Translations under genes and position numbers: made by a program
Notes under the pieces: model-generated
Database searches by the model: none
Told to the model about the DNA's origin: nothing
The model's input: the letters and a program-made list of their open reading frames with translations, nothing else
DNA from: Chloroflexota bacterium
GTDB taxonomy: Bacteria > Chloroflexota > Dehalococcoidia > Lucifugimonadales > UBA3495
Direction of reading: 5' to 3'
DNA: 41,036 bases
NCBI GenBank assembly: GCA_028873965.1
Contig: JAPPMU010000033.1
Span: 84,505 to 125,540, forward strand
Shown here: piece by piece, positions 15,574 through 23,973 of the stretch
How positions within the stretch are numbered: the first letter of the stretch is position 1
Layout of the letters: each line of letters starts with the position of its first letter

Positions 15574-16383
15574 ATGGCCACAGTCATCGACACCCATTGC
15601 CACGCCTCGCCCTACTGGTTCGAGCCCGTGGAGATACTGCTGGACGAAATGGAGCGCGCCGGCGTGGACCAGGCGGTCCTGACCCAGTTCTTCGGTGTCT
15701 TCGACAACAGCTACCTGCTGGAGGCGGTGAAACGCTTCCCCGGCCGCTTCGCCGTCATCGCCATCGTTGACCATACCCAGCCCGACGCGGTTGACCGGGT
15801 GGCCGAGCTCAAGGACCAGGGCGCGGACGGCCTGCGGTTCCAGTGCTCGTGGCGGTCCCCCGGCAACGACCCGCTGGCCCTGTGGCGCAAGTGCGCCGAG
15901 CTGGGCGTCGTCGCCAGCGTGATGGGTCCCGCGGAGCACTACGCCGCGCCGGAGTTCGAGGAAATCATCCGCGAGCTGCCCAACCTGTCCATCGTGATCG
16001 AGCACCTGGCCGGCGTCGGCGCGTTCTGGGGCCCCGGCCGCGCGGACACGGAAATTCCCATGGATGCCTACCGCAGGTCGCTGGAACTCTCGAAGTATCC
16101 CAACGTGTATATGAAGATACCGGGCTTGGGTGAGTTCTGCCCGCGGCCGCAACCTTTCCGCCAGCCCATTCCCTTTGACAACATTCCACCGCTGATTGAG
16201 ATGGCCGTGGAGGCTTTCGGCGGAGACCGTCTCATGTGGGGCAGCGACTTCCCACCCTCGGCCAACCGGGAGGGCTACCGCAACACCCTGCGCTTCCCCA
16301 TGGAGTTGATCGACTATCCGAGCACGGAGGCGCGGGATATGGTCTTCGGCGGCACCGCGGCCAACCTCTGGGAGTTTCGTTAA
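15574..16383 (+). CDS. Amidohydrolase 2 family (TIM-barrel) protein
   Basis: A 269 aa protein of the amidohydrolase-related group (PF04909-like), which includes decarboxylases such as ACMSD and lactone hydrolases such as LigI. Seen: DTHCH at 6-10 (H8, H10), IVIEHLAG in the middle with the third candidate metal histidine, and MWGSDFPP near the C-terminus with the catalytic aspartate. The start at 15574 follows GGAGGAG; the frame is open upstream only because it crosses a repeat. Possible roles are hydrolysis or non-oxidative decarboxylation of a ring-cleavage intermediate; sequence alone does not decide. A short B repeat and the jelly-roll gene follow. Confidence 0.88.
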   Translation: MATVIDTHCHASPYWFEPVEILLDEMERAGVDQAVLTQFFGVFDNSYLLEAVKRFPGRFAVIAIVDHTQPDAVDRVAELKDQGADGLRFQCSWRSPGNDPLALWRKCAELGVVASVMGPAEHYAAPEFEEIIRELPNLSIVIEHLAGVGAFWGPGRADTEIPMDAYRRSLELSKYPNVYMKIPGLGEFCPRPQPFRQPIPFDNIPPLIEMAVEAFGGDRLMWGSDFPPSANREGYRNTLRFPMELIDYPSTEARDMVFGGTAANLWEFR

Positions 16384-16392
16384 ATTCCCGCC

Positions 16393-16457
16393 CGTCATTC
16401 CGGCGGAAGCCGGAATCCATCGGGCTGTTCTGGAAGCCGGCGGAAGCCGGAATGACG
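16393..16457. repeat. Compact family B inverted repeat
   Basis: Two facing arms, GTCATTCCGGCGGAAGCCGG and CGGCGGAAGCCGGAATGAC, are separated by only about 25 bp, giving a 65 bp copy. It starts 10 bp after the amidohydrolase stop codon and ends 14 bp before the AGGAGG of the next gene. Confidence 0.8.
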
Positions 16458-16483
16458 GATTGCCGACGACAGGAGGCGTTATC

Positions 16484-17005
16484 ATGCCACGATTTGCAAT
16501 TGATCTGAACACCGCAGACGGCCGCGCTAAGGTGGGCGGACAGCCCTGGCGCGTCGCTCCCGGCCTGGTGCCCGGCGAACCCAACGAAGGGCTCACCGCC
16601 CAGCTCCTGTCCACGCCGGCCCGTCTGGCCGACTACGACGACTCCGGCTGGGACATCTGCGACAACGTGCGCCAGAGCCTGTCCGTCGGGTTCACCTTCG
16701 CCTGGTATCGCATCGCCGTCACCCTTCCCGAGACCATCGACGGCGTGAGCGTCGCCGGCTCGCGCGTCTGGTTCGAGACCAACTTCGACAACTACGGCGA
16801 GGTCTGGGTCAACGGCGAGATTGACCGCGCCTACGGCAGCATCGTCGGCCTGAACACTCCCCACCGCGTTGAAATTGCCGAGGTTGGGGAGCCCGGCTCG
16901 CAGTACGTCATCGCCTGCCTCTGCCTGAACGGGCCGCTGGCCGCCCCGCGCGGCGGCATCTTCATGCGCTTCGCGACCTTGGCGTTTGAATCTACGGACA
17001 ATTAG
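16484..17005 (+). CDS. Galactose-binding-like (jelly-roll) domain protein
   Basis: A 173 aa single-domain protein resembling the sugar-binding jelly-roll found at the N-terminus of family 2 glycosyl hydrolases. The pattern is YDDSGWDICDNVRQSLSVGFTFAWYRIAVTLPE, then VWFETNFDNYGEVWVNGEI (the evWVNG turn), and a final FMRFATLAFE strand. No catalytic domain is attached and no signal peptide is seen, so it may be a cytoplasmic binding or accessory protein. The ATG at 16484 is chosen because AGGAGG lies 7 nt upstream. It follows the amidohydrolase on the same strand with a repeat between them and could be co-transcribed. Function unknown. Confidence 0.65.
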   Translation: MPRFAIDLNTADGRAKVGGQPWRVAPGLVPGEPNEGLTAQLLSTPARLADYDDSGWDICDNVRQSLSVGFTFAWYRIAVTLPETIDGVSVAGSRVWFETNFDNYGEVWVNGEIDRAYGSIVGLNTPHRVEIAEVGEPGSQYVIACLCLNGPLAAPRGGIFMRFATLAFESTDN

Positions 17006-17081
17006 AGCCAGCAAAGCGTCGTGATACGATGTGGGGGCGGGTTGGGAAATCCGTCCCTGCAACTATATTGGGGGTGCAGCG

Positions 17082-17606
17082 ATGGCTAATTGGAAGCATT
17101 GCCCGGTGGTGGAACGGGCCAACGAGCAAGACGGCGGCCTGTGGGTGTTCAAGGGAACCGACGTTGCACTGTATCGGATGTACGAGTCGCTGGCGTCGGG
17201 GATGACGGTGGGGGATTTTGCGGATCGGTTCGGCGTGGCCATGCAACTGGCGGCAGCCACGCTGCGGTACGAGGCAGAGGAGTTCCGCGACGACCTGCTC
17301 ATTCGCCCCGATGGGCCCGGGGAGATTACTCCGATCCCGGCCATCGTGCCTACCGGTGCGGAAATACCAGACTGGCATAACTGCCCAGCAGTAGAGCGGA
17401 TTGCCGGCAAAGTGAGCGGAGCGTGGATATTCACCGAGAGCCGGTTGCCGCTGTGGGCTATGTACTCCGAGATGGCTTCCGGCACGACAGTTGACGAGTT
17501 TGTGGATTGGTATTACGGCAATAAGGCAAAGGTCATAGCCGTGCTGAAATACGAAGCGAAATCTTTACGCGAAAGCCAACTAAAGGCCTATGCTCATACT
17601 GCTTGA
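17082..17606 (+). CDS. Tandem DUF433-domain protein (putative antitoxin)
   Basis: A 174 aa protein built from two copies of a DUF433-like helix-turn-helix unit. Copy 1 spans about residues 4-68 (W..CPVVER...GLWVFKGTDVALYRMYESLASGMTVGDFADRFG) and copy 2 about 104-168 (W.NCPAVER...GAWIFTESRLPLWAMYSEMASGTTVDEFVDWY). DUF433 proteins are usually a single unit of about 75 aa and act as the antitoxin or DNA-binding partner of a PIN-like toxin. The stop overlaps the next gene by 17 bp, consistent with a coupled pair. The start at 17082 is the first Met before copy 1 and has a GGGGGTG site. The duplication could let one chain bind an operator as a built-in dimer; this is inference. Confidence 0.75.
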   Translation: MANWKHCPVVERANEQDGGLWVFKGTDVALYRMYESLASGMTVGDFADRFGVAMQLAAATLRYEAEEFRDDLLIRPDGPGEITPIPAIVPTGAEIPDWHNCPAVERIAGKVSGAWIFTESRLPLWAMYSEMASGTTVDEFVDWYYGNKAKVIAVLKYEAKSLRESQLKAYAHTA

Positions 17607-17952
17607 CCACGGTACTCCCAGACCGTTGCGCGCATACCTGCCAGGCCATACCGTCCATACCGCAGCGCAAATGGGATGGGACCTACTGCCCGATGGCACA
17701 GTACTGACGATGGCGGAAGAGGTTGGATACGACCTGCTACTCACTCCCGACCAAAAGATCCGGCATCAGCAAAACCTCGCTGCGAGGGGAATTGCCATCC
17801 TGGTACTGATGAAAAACGACTGGTCGCTAATCCGTCCGCGCATCTACGATATCAACGCCGCCATCGACCGGATTCAGCCGGGAGAGTACATCGAGGTTGA
17901 TATCCCCATGCCGCCGCTCGATCCCTACATCGGTGGCAAGGACAATCGGTAA
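17590..17952 (+). CDS. DUF5615-type PIN-like protein (putative toxin)
   Basis: A 120 aa protein of the PIN-like DUF5615/Mut7-C type. The first strand and acidic residue are seen in LILLDHGTP (D6). The middle has TVLTMAEEVGYDLLLTPDQKIRHQQNL, corresponding to the second acidic site (TPDQ) of the fold. It is encoded in overlap with the tandem DUF433 gene, the usual partner of this family. A ribonuclease toxin role is expected from the family but not shown; the acidic site is less complete than in VapC. A strong terminator follows at 17992. Confidence 0.7.
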   Translation: MLILLDHGTPRPLRAYLPGHTVHTAAQMGWDLLPDGTVLTMAEEVGYDLLLTPDQKIRHQQNLAARGIAILVLMKNDWSLIRPRIYDINAAIDRIQPGEYIEVDIPMPPLDPYIGGKDNR

Positions 17953-17991
17953 CCAGCCAACCATGTATGCAATCGGAGAGAGCTAACATTA

Positions 17992-18021
17992 GGGGCGGGT
18001 CATCGACCCGCCCCATCTTTT
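17992..18021 (+). terminator. Rho-independent terminator after the DUF433/PIN-like pair
   Basis: A perfect 10 bp GC stem, GGGGCGGGTC with GACCCGCCCC, has a 3 nt loop (ATC) and is followed by ATCTTTT. It lies between convergent genes and may also serve the dienelactone hydrolase gene from the other side. Confidence 0.85.
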
Positions 18022-18043
18022 CGAGACCGTATGTGATCGCCTT

Positions 18044-18790
18044 CTACGACAGGTGCTGCGCGTAGAAATCGAAGATGCGCGGCCAGGCGGCGTTGGACGC
18101 CTCCACGGCGTAGCTGGGCCGGTCAACCGCGACGAACCCGTGGCCAGCGTTGGGGTAGATCTCGTACTCCCACGACTTGCCGGCGGCCTTGATGGCGGCG
18201 TCGGTGGCCTTTACCTCGTCCACTGAGGGCCGCGCGTCATCCTCGCCGAAAATTCCCAGCAGCGGACACGAAAGGTCGCCAACGAACTCGATGGGCGCGT
18301 GGGGCATGGCTGCCGTGGGAGGCTCGCTGTCCCGCGGGGTCACGCCGCCGCCCCAGCAGTCCACCGCCGCGCTGAGGCCCTTGAGCTTGCACGCGGCCAG
18401 GAACACCTGGCGCCCGCCCGAGCAGAACCCGATGATGCCAACCTTGCCGTTGTAGTTGGACAGGTGGCGCAGGTAGCTGATGGCGCCCTCAGCGTCGCCC
18501 AGGGTGCGGTCGTCGGGCATGCCGCCCGCCTCGCGGATGCTGTTGCTGTTGGCCACCGGGTCGTCGTGGCCCTGGCGGTAGTGCAGGTTGGGCATGATGG
18601 CGATGTAGCCGTTGTGGGCGAACTTGCGCGCCATTTCCTTGCTGGCCTCATCCCAGCCGGGCATGTGGTGGAACAGCATCACCGCCCCGAACGGACCCGC
18701 TCCCAGGGGGCGAGCCAGGTAAGCGTTGATGGCGTCGCCGTTGTGTCCTTCTACCCAGATGTGCTCAGCCGTCATTCCTTGGTAAGGCAT
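18044..18790 (-). CDS. Dienelactone hydrolase family protein
   Basis: A 248 aa alpha/beta hydrolase of the dienelactone hydrolase family, which opens 4-carboxymethylenebut-2-en-4-olide in chlorocatechol breakdown or related lactones and esters. The nucleophile motif is GFCSGG with Cys123, the same residue type and number as in characterised dienelactone hydrolases. The acid is in FGEDDARP (D184 or D185) and the histidine is H217 in NAGHGF. MLFHHMPGWDE supplies the oxyanion region. The gene is a single minus-strand unit; the 245 bp upstream of it holds no ORF that I can support. Its presence fits the aromatic-catabolism theme. Confidence 0.9.
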   Translation of the reverse strand: MPYQGMTAEHIWVEGHNGDAINAYLARPLGAGPFGAVMLFHHMPGWDEASKEMARKFAHNGYIAIMPNLHYRQGHDDPVANSNSIREAGGMPDDRTLGDAEGAISYLRHLSNYNGKVGIIGFCSGGRQVFLAACKLKGLSAAVDCWGGGVTPRDSEPPTAAMPHAPIEFVGDLSCPLLGIFGEDDARPSVDEVKATDAAIKAAGKSWEYEIYPNAGHGFVAVDRPSYAVEASNAAWPRIFDFYAQHLS

Positions 18791-19034
18791 GGTGTGGTAC
18801 CTCCGATGCGAAAGGGGGTTCTTGGTTCAGTGCGCGCATCCGGGCCGTTTCGCTTCTCGCGCCTGCCCCGCCGCGCACGAAAGAAGATTACTATCCGCCC
18901 CCTTGCGAGTCAAACCAGCGCCGGATCCAAGCGGCATTTGGAGGTCGTGGGACTTGGCGGTTCCAGTCCCTACAGGATGGACGAGACTGGCCTGTTCAGA
19001 TTCTGCCAGTCCCGCGGATCCTTCTACTAGCTTC

Positions 19035-19664
19035 CTAGATCATCGGCCATGGGGCCGCCTCTTGTTGCCGACTAATCGGAAGACCCAATTGTCGCTGGCT
19101 TCCTCTCTGGCCGATTAGTTTTCCACGGAGATGCCGAATATCCACCACTGCCCCGAATTGCATGAATACGTCCTCGAAACGGCCGTAATCTGCTCCCCAG
19201 TAGATCATTGCACATGACATAGGAGCGCCCTTCCCACCGTTTTGACCGTTGACCAAGAATTTCAACCGAGTGTCGTATAGAAACGCTATCGCGGTTGCAT
19301 CTCCGAACACATAATTCTTCCAATGCCGGGTGTTTGTGGCGACCGGCACAAGAGCGAGCACCTCGGCTCCATATTGCGAATACGCCTCGGAACACTTTTG
19401 AAGCCAATGTATAATCTTCGTACCTCTCTCTCGGTCGTTGCCGTAAGGAGGGTTGACAAAGATTGATGGGTAATCCCACGATTCTTTCAGTCCATCTTGT
19501 TCAGGTAAAGAATATTCTGTGTTTGCTTTTACGATAGAATGGCGGTTGGAGCAGGGGTCCAGCGCTATAGTGCCCGAGAAGAATTTTCTTATCTCGTTGA
19601 CGTACTCTGGAGGAGTGCACCATTCTTGACTGACGGATTCAGCATTGTTTCTCCCCGCGGTCAT
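19035..19664 (-). CDS. DNA N6-adenine methyltransferase (phage Dam-like)
   Basis: A 209 aa methyltransferase of the small phage-type Dam family (PF05869-like). Seen: WCTPPEYV at 15-22, LDPCSN at 35-40 and the catalytic NPPYG at 71-75, the N6-adenine form of the (D/N)PPY motif. The length is normal for this family. It starts 2 bp after the REase-like gene ends, with AAGGAG upstream, so the two are co-transcribed. It would protect host DNA from its partner nuclease. GC is visibly below the flanks, pointing to acquisition by transfer. Recognition sequence unknown. Confidence 0.85.
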   Translation of the reverse strand: MTAGRNNAESVSQEWCTPPEYVNEIRKFFSGTIALDPCSNRHSIVKANTEYSLPEQDGLKESWDYPSIFVNPPYGNDRERGTKIIHWLQKCSEAYSQYGAEVLALVPVATNTRHWKNYVFGDATAIAFLYDTRLKFLVNGQNGGKGAPMSCAMIYWGADYGRFEDVFMQFGAVVDIRHLRGKLIGQRGSQRQLGLPISRQQEAAPWPMI

Positions 19665-19666
19665 TT

Positions 19667-20794
19667 TCAGTCTCCTTCATGCTGATTTTTGACAGCCAGT
19701 TTGTTCAGGTCATTTTGTAACGTTTCAAGGGTACCGTTTTGGGGTGAGATGACATTAAACCAAGACGCGATTCCGCGTTTATGTATCATGAAGTAGTTCC
19801 GCAACCCTTCGTCTGCCCCTCTGTCTATTCTAACTTTGGTAAATTTGTTCCGTCTGGGCGTTGCGGTATAGCTTTCTATAAAGGCTTTCCTCACAGATTG
19901 ATACCTTGACGCTGGCTTCGTAATCAGTTCTTCGATGAATTGAGATAAGCCGTTATCCGTGAGAAATAACAGCCAGTCGTATGACTGGGCCAGGACGCGA
20001 AGTTCCTTGTTTTGGTTGTCAGAGGAAAACCAATTTCCATGGTTGCTCACGACTCCTATAGTGAGTATGAATCCAGCAATGTCCGTGATGTAAGGTGCAT
20101 CTATCATTTCTTGAAGCACCGTTTCATATGGGCCGGTTTTGAAGCTGCCATCAGGATTCTCGATGATGCCCTGAAATTCTCCATTCCTAAGGCGAACTTT
20201 TTGAAGGGAAGATACCGAGCGAGCGACGTAAGCACCTTGTTTGGCTTTTTCGATGGTTTGTGGTCCTTTTTTCATCCCTTCCTCAACCCCTACTCGCTTG
20301 CATTCAAAGATCGCGAATGGATTGGCGGAAAGCTCGCATACGGTGATTTCGCAAGATTGGTTGTTCAACGCGTCGAGGTTTGCAACCGTCGGGCCGTGCT
20401 CACTTTCTCTGAGGACAGCCGAGTTCCGCCTGACGGAATCGCTGCCGAATAACTGAGTGGATTTGATGTCTGCGTCTTGAAGGAAGGTTAGTTGGCGCTT
20501 GATCTTGGCGGCCGTGATAGGTGGCGATACCTGGTTGATTTCAACTCTGTGCTTGGCCCGTATGGGATGGATCGAGAACTCAACGTTATGATTGATCTCA
20601 GGATTGGCGAATTCAGGCACCGACCGTTCGATAACAATGTTATCGCGAAGACCCCATGCAAGGAGGGTGTAGTACGTGACAATTTCGACGAGCGTTCCTA
20701 ATGCACGGCCCGCAGCTTTCTTCCGGTCTGAGGCGTGCTGGAAAACCGTGTCTGCTAAGAAATTTTGAAGCGCGTCTACTGTTTGAGAAGCCAT
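19667..20794 (-). CDS. Putative type II restriction endonuclease, PD-(D/E)XK type
   Basis: A 375 aa protein without a name I can assign with certainty. The region FAIFECKRVGVEEGMKKGPQ carries E164-C-K166 on a hydrophobic strand, which fits the E-x-K half of a PD-(D/E)XK nuclease site; an upstream acidic residue (E149 or E154 in CEITVCELS) could complete it. It is followed by an adenine methyltransferase 2 bp downstream, the usual arrangement of a restriction-modification pair. The start at 20794 is chosen from GAGGAG 7 nt upstream; the frame is open 24 codons further. About 40% GC (24 of 60 bases at 19681-19740) against 68% (41 of 60 at 21481-21540) in the next gene marks a transferred island. 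Not inspected experimentally, so the cleavage role is inference. Confidence 0.65.
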   Translation of the reverse strand: MASQTVDALQNFLADTVFQHASDRKKAAGRALGTLVEIVTYYTLLAWGLRDNIVIERSVPEFANPEINHNVEFSIHPIRAKHRVEINQVSPPITAAKIKRQLTFLQDADIKSTQLFGSDSVRRNSAVLRESEHGPTVANLDALNNQSCEITVCELSANPFAIFECKRVGVEEGMKKGPQTIEKAKQGAYVARSVSSLQKVRLRNGEFQGIIENPDGSFKTGPYETVLQEMIDAPYITDIAGFILTIGVVSNHGNWFSSDNQNKELRVLAQSYDWLLFLTDNGLSQFIEELITKPASRYQSVRKAFIESYTATPRRNKFTKVRIDRGADEGLRNYFMIHKRGIASWFNVISPQNGTLETLQNDLNKLAVKNQHEGD

Positions 20795-21223
20795 TTGGGT
20801 TCTCCTCATCCTGTACGTCAGGTATATCAAGTCTTCGGTCGGTGCGTTCCTTCGGTCGCGTTCCAAAATCGTTGAGATGCGGGTTTAGGATGCGATTGTG
20901 TTCGCCTGCGACTGAGGGTTGGTTCAGCAAGGTGGGGTGTCATGTAAGGCCGTATCAAGGCGCGAACGTCTGAGCAGTTCGTTACGGCGAAGGGCTCGAT
21001 CGCCAATCATGCGCGAGTGGATTTTATACCAAACTCTGCCAATTTGGGCACCCAAGGTCGCTCTTGGACGCGCCTGCAAGCCCCACGCTAGAGGTTGATC
21101 TGCGGCAGAATTGCTAATGAAGTCTGCCACCGTAAAGTCGCCCAATTGCAGGTAATGCGCCGCGCCGGGTGGGACAGAACCGAGGGTGCCCTGTTTGGCG
21201 CGCGTGGCGGTCGACCTGACAGC
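20795..21223. other. Intergenic gap upstream of the restriction gene
   Basis: This 429 bp gap holds the upstream region of the restriction gene. Base composition changes from AT-rich to GC-rich between about 20950 and 21150, which probably marks one border of the transferred island. I see no supportable ORF, RNA gene or inverted repeat at the border. Confidence 0.5.
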
Positions 21224-22318
21224 TCACTCAATCGCCACCGCCCGCCCCGTGTCCGACGCTTCCTGGATGCCGTCGATCAAGCGGTGCAGCCGTACCGCCT
21301 CGTCGAAATCGGGCTGGCAGTCAGTGCCGTTGCGGATGGCCTCCCCGAACTGGTAGTACATCTGGCCCACGGTGTACGGCGCGCCGTGGGGCATGCCCTC
21401 CAGCACGAAGGTGTACTGCGGCGGCACCGGCAGGTCTTCCAGCGGGTCGCTGCCCCGCGAGCCCCGCAGACTCACGCCCTCGTGGTTGGGCGTATCGTCG
21501 GACGTGGCGATCAGCGTGCCCTCCCGGCCGTGGATCTCCATCAGGTATCCGCTGTCCACCCAGGGATTGCTCGCGACGTGGGCCGAGGCCACCGCGCCGT
21601 TCACCAGCCGCCCGCTGACCAGCACGTTGTCCGGTGAGGTCACGTCCACCATCTGGTTGGTATCCGACTCGAACCATTGGTTGGCCTGCGTGCTCACCAC
21701 CGTGGACACGTGGCTGAAGTCGCCCACCACCATGCGCAGGACGTCGATGGTATGGCCGAAGGTGATGGTCAGCGTGTGCGCGCCCAACTCGCGGTCCCGC
21801 TGCCAGGTCCGGTCCGACTGGCGCGTCAGTGAGCCCCCGGAGATGCGGCGCACGTGGCAGGACATCACCTCGCCCACGTAGCCCTCGGCGACCAGGTCCC
21901 GCAGGTACAGCAGCGCCGGGTTGGCCCGCGCCTGCAGGCCGACGATGTTGCGCACGCCCTTAGCTTTGGCGAGGTCGGCCATCTCCTGCGCCTCCGCCGT
22001 GGTGCGGCCCAGCGGCCATTCGACGTAAACGTGCTTGCCGGCGTTGATAGCCGCCACGGTGGGGTCGTAGTGGTTCGGCACCCGCAGGCTGACCGCCACG
22101 GCGTCGATGTCCGGGTGGGCCAGCATGGTGTGGTAGTCGTCGAAGGCTAGGCGGGCGCCGAACTTCTGGCGCGATTCCTCGGCGCTCTCCATGCGCGTGG
22201 TGCAGACGGCGGTGAGCTCGAACTCGGGACTGGCAACCACGGCGGGCAGGTGCGAACGGACGGCCCATCCCCGGTGGATGTTGGCGCCGATGATGCCCAG
22301 GCGAATCTTGTCGGCCAT
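21224..22318 (-). CDS. Gfo/Idh/MocA family oxidoreductase
   Basis: A 364 aa NAD(P)-dependent oxidoreductase-like protein. The Rossmann start is MADKIRLGIIGANIHRGWAV and the C-terminal domain continues from about residue 125. The family motif E-K-P, which carries the catalytic lysine, reads VYVEWPLGRT here, with Trp in place of Lys. This substitution may change or abolish the usual sugar or polyol dehydrogenase chemistry. The start at 22318 has AGGAG 8 nt upstream; the frame is open for 45 more codons with no family similarity. Monocistronic, flanked by family A copy 3 upstream. Confidence 0.88.
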   Translation of the reverse strand: MADKIRLGIIGANIHRGWAVRSHLPAVVASPEFELTAVCTTRMESAEESRQKFGARLAFDDYHTMLAHPDIDAVAVSLRVPNHYDPTVAAINAGKHVYVEWPLGRTTAEAQEMADLAKAKGVRNIVGLQARANPALLYLRDLVAEGYVGEVMSCHVRRISGGSLTRQSDRTWQRDRELGAHTLTITFGHTIDVLRMVVGDFSHVSTVVSTQANQWFESDTNQMVDVTSPDNVLVSGRLVNGAVASAHVASNPWVDSGYLMEIHGREGTLIATSDDTPNHEGVSLRGSRGSDPLEDLPVPPQYTFVLEGMPHGAPYTVGQMYYQFGEAIRNGTDCQPDFDEAVRLHRLIDGIQEASDTGRAVAIE

Positions 22319-22433
22319 GATGTTACTCCTGCAACGGATTTTCGCCATCCTATCATAGCCGCCGCGCCGCCTCCGCCCGCTCCGGCACTCATATAACGAC
22401 GCGCCATCTCGTGCTTCCCCACTCTCGGAAATC

Positions 22434-22543
22434 GTCAGAAGCAGAATTTTCAAGATTTGAGGATTATCAGGATTGGAACCGTTCTACGATGGCGATCTCC
22501 CAATCTTGCCAAATCATAAAATCCCGTAAATCCTGCTTCTGAC
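22434..22543. repeat. Family A inverted repeat, copy 3
   Basis: This 110 bp copy runs from GTCAGAAGCAGAATTTTC to AAATCCTGCTTCTGAC and is uninterrupted. It lies between the divergent oxidoreductase and PPOX genes. The sequence just outside the right end (GTTTCCCCGCCGCAA) matches that outside copy 1. Confidence 0.9.
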
Positions 22544-22665
22544 GTTTCCCCGCCGCAAACTGAGCACGCACGATGACGCGCCAAGCCTTGCCAGAGCGTC
22601 TGCTGACCGTTACCATCCGCGCACAAAACGTTAACAGCATGTTAACCCACTGCGTGAGGTGCGTC

Positions 22666-23274
22666 ATGGCCGTTACCAACGATGCCGAACTGCGCGAGGT
22701 TTACCGGCCGCCGGCTCCCCGGGCAGCCCAGAAGGTGCTGGACCGCCTGGACGTGCACTGCCGGAACTTCATCGAGCTTTCGCCCTTCTGCGTGCTCAGT
22801 TCCAGCAACGCCGAGGGCCAGGCCGACGCCTCGCCCCGGGGCGACCCGCCGGGCTTCGTCAAGGTGCTGGACGACCGAACCCTGCTGCTGCCCGACCGCC
22901 CCGGCAACAACCAGGTGGACTCGCTCCAGAACATCGTGCAGAACCCCGGCGTGGGCCTGCTGTTCTTCGTCCCGGGCATGAACGAGACCCTGCGGGTCAA
23001 AGGCAGGGCCGAGATCACCACCGACGCGGAATTGCTGGACCCGCTGACCGTCGCCGGCAAAGCCCCGCTCTCGGGTCTGAAGGTTACCGTGGACGAGGCG
23101 TTCCTGCACTGCGGCCGCGCGCTGATCCGCAGCCGGATCTGGGACGCCGAAGCGCAGATCGACCGGAAGTCCTACCCCACCTACGGGCAGGTGCTCGCCG
23201 ACCAGATCGCCGGCGCCAACGCCCGGCAGATCGACGCCGACGAGGACGAGGCCAACCGCGAGCGACTGTACTGA
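22666..23274 (+). CDS. PPOX-class FMN-binding flavoprotein (MSMEG_1061-like)
   Basis: A 202 aa split-barrel flavoprotein of the pyridoxamine-phosphate-oxidase-like superfamily. Typical features are FIELSPFCVLSSSNAEGQADASPRGDPPGFVKVLDDRTLLLPDRPGNN, the FMN-phosphate-binding strand region, then NPGVGLLFFVPGMNETLRVKGRAEI. This matches the subgroup often named MSMEG_1061 family. Members bind FMN or F420 and reduce small molecules; the physiological substrate is unknown. The start at 22666 has GAGGTG upstream; an in-frame earlier ATG at 22573 lies next to a repeat and has no site. RidA follows 23 bp downstream in the same unit. Confidence 0.85.
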   Translation: MAVTNDAELREVYRPPAPRAAQKVLDRLDVHCRNFIELSPFCVLSSSNAEGQADASPRGDPPGFVKVLDDRTLLLPDRPGNNQVDSLQNIVQNPGVGLLFFVPGMNETLRVKGRAEITTDAELLDPLTVAGKAPLSGLKVTVDEAFLHCGRALIRSRIWDAEAQIDRKSYPTYGQVLADQIAGANARQIDADEDEANRERLY

Positions 23275-23297
23275 CCCCGACAGGAGGCACGACCAAG

Positions 23298-23765
23298 ATG
23301 GCCGAAGTCGAAGCAAAGCTGACTGAACTGGGTTATGAACTGCCGCCCCCGCCCGATCCGGTGGGCAACTACCTGCCGCTCGCCCGCAGCGGCAACGTCA
23401 TGTGGCTGGCCGGCGTCGGTTCCCGCCTGGCCACCGGCGAGGGCATATCCGGCAAGCTGGGCGCCGACCTGACTGTGGAGCAGGGCTACGAGGCCGCGCG
23501 GTGGGCCGCCCTGAACCTGCTGTCCCGTATGAAGGCGGAACTGGGCGACCTGGACCGGGTTACTCGCATCCTAAAGGTGGTGGGCATGGTGAACAGCGAT
23601 CCTTCCTTCACCCAGCAAGCCCGCGTCGTGGACGGCGCATCCGATCTGTTTGTGGCCTTGTACGGCGACCGCGGCCGCCACGCCCGCTCCGCCCCCGGCA
23701 TGGCCGCCATGCCCGGCAACACCGCCGTAATCTGCGACTGCGTCATCGAGGTGGACGGGGGTTAG
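23298..23765 (+). CDS. RidA family protein
   Basis: A 155 aa protein of the YjgF/YER057c/UK114 (RidA) family. RidA hydrolyses reactive enamine/imine intermediates to ketones and ammonia. Seen: VGNYLPLARSGNVMWLAGVG, LGADLTVEQGYEAARWAALNLLSRMKAELGDLDRVTRILKVVGMV, and the C-terminal HARSAPGMAAMPGNTAVICDCVIEV. The family arginine that binds the carboxylate is plausibly the Arg in HARSAPGM. The start follows CAGGAGG at 23281-23287. It is co-transcribed with the PPOX gene. Confidence 0.92.
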   Translation: MAEVEAKLTELGYELPPPPDPVGNYLPLARSGNVMWLAGVGSRLATGEGISGKLGADLTVEQGYEAARWAALNLLSRMKAELGDLDRVTRILKVVGMVNSDPSFTQQARVVDGASDLFVALYGDRGRHARSAPGMAAMPGNTAVICDCVIEVDGG

Positions 23766-23973
23766 CCCGGCCAATCCCAGTCTCTCATATGCAAACAACG
23801 TCTCTGGCCAGAGTGGTCAAGCGTCGCGACTTGGTGGTGCAAATTCCGGTAGTCCTTCGCGATCCCGTATCGACCTTCCCGTTTTTGGCTGTCCGAGCTG
23901 AGCATCCCGAGATCCCATTCCTCCCTAACCTAAGCGTTGCACCGATTCTCGTTAGCCGAGTGATCACGCAGTT

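Noticed and set aside
17042..17069. TTGGGA-16-TATATT as a promoter for the DUF433 gene
   Set aside because: Transcription would begin only about 6 nt before the ATG and leave no room for the binding site.
22659..23297. A long frame fused in front of RidA
   Set aside because: It overlaps the PPOX gene in another frame and has a shadow-like composition; RidA has its own CAGGAGG site and Met at 23298.
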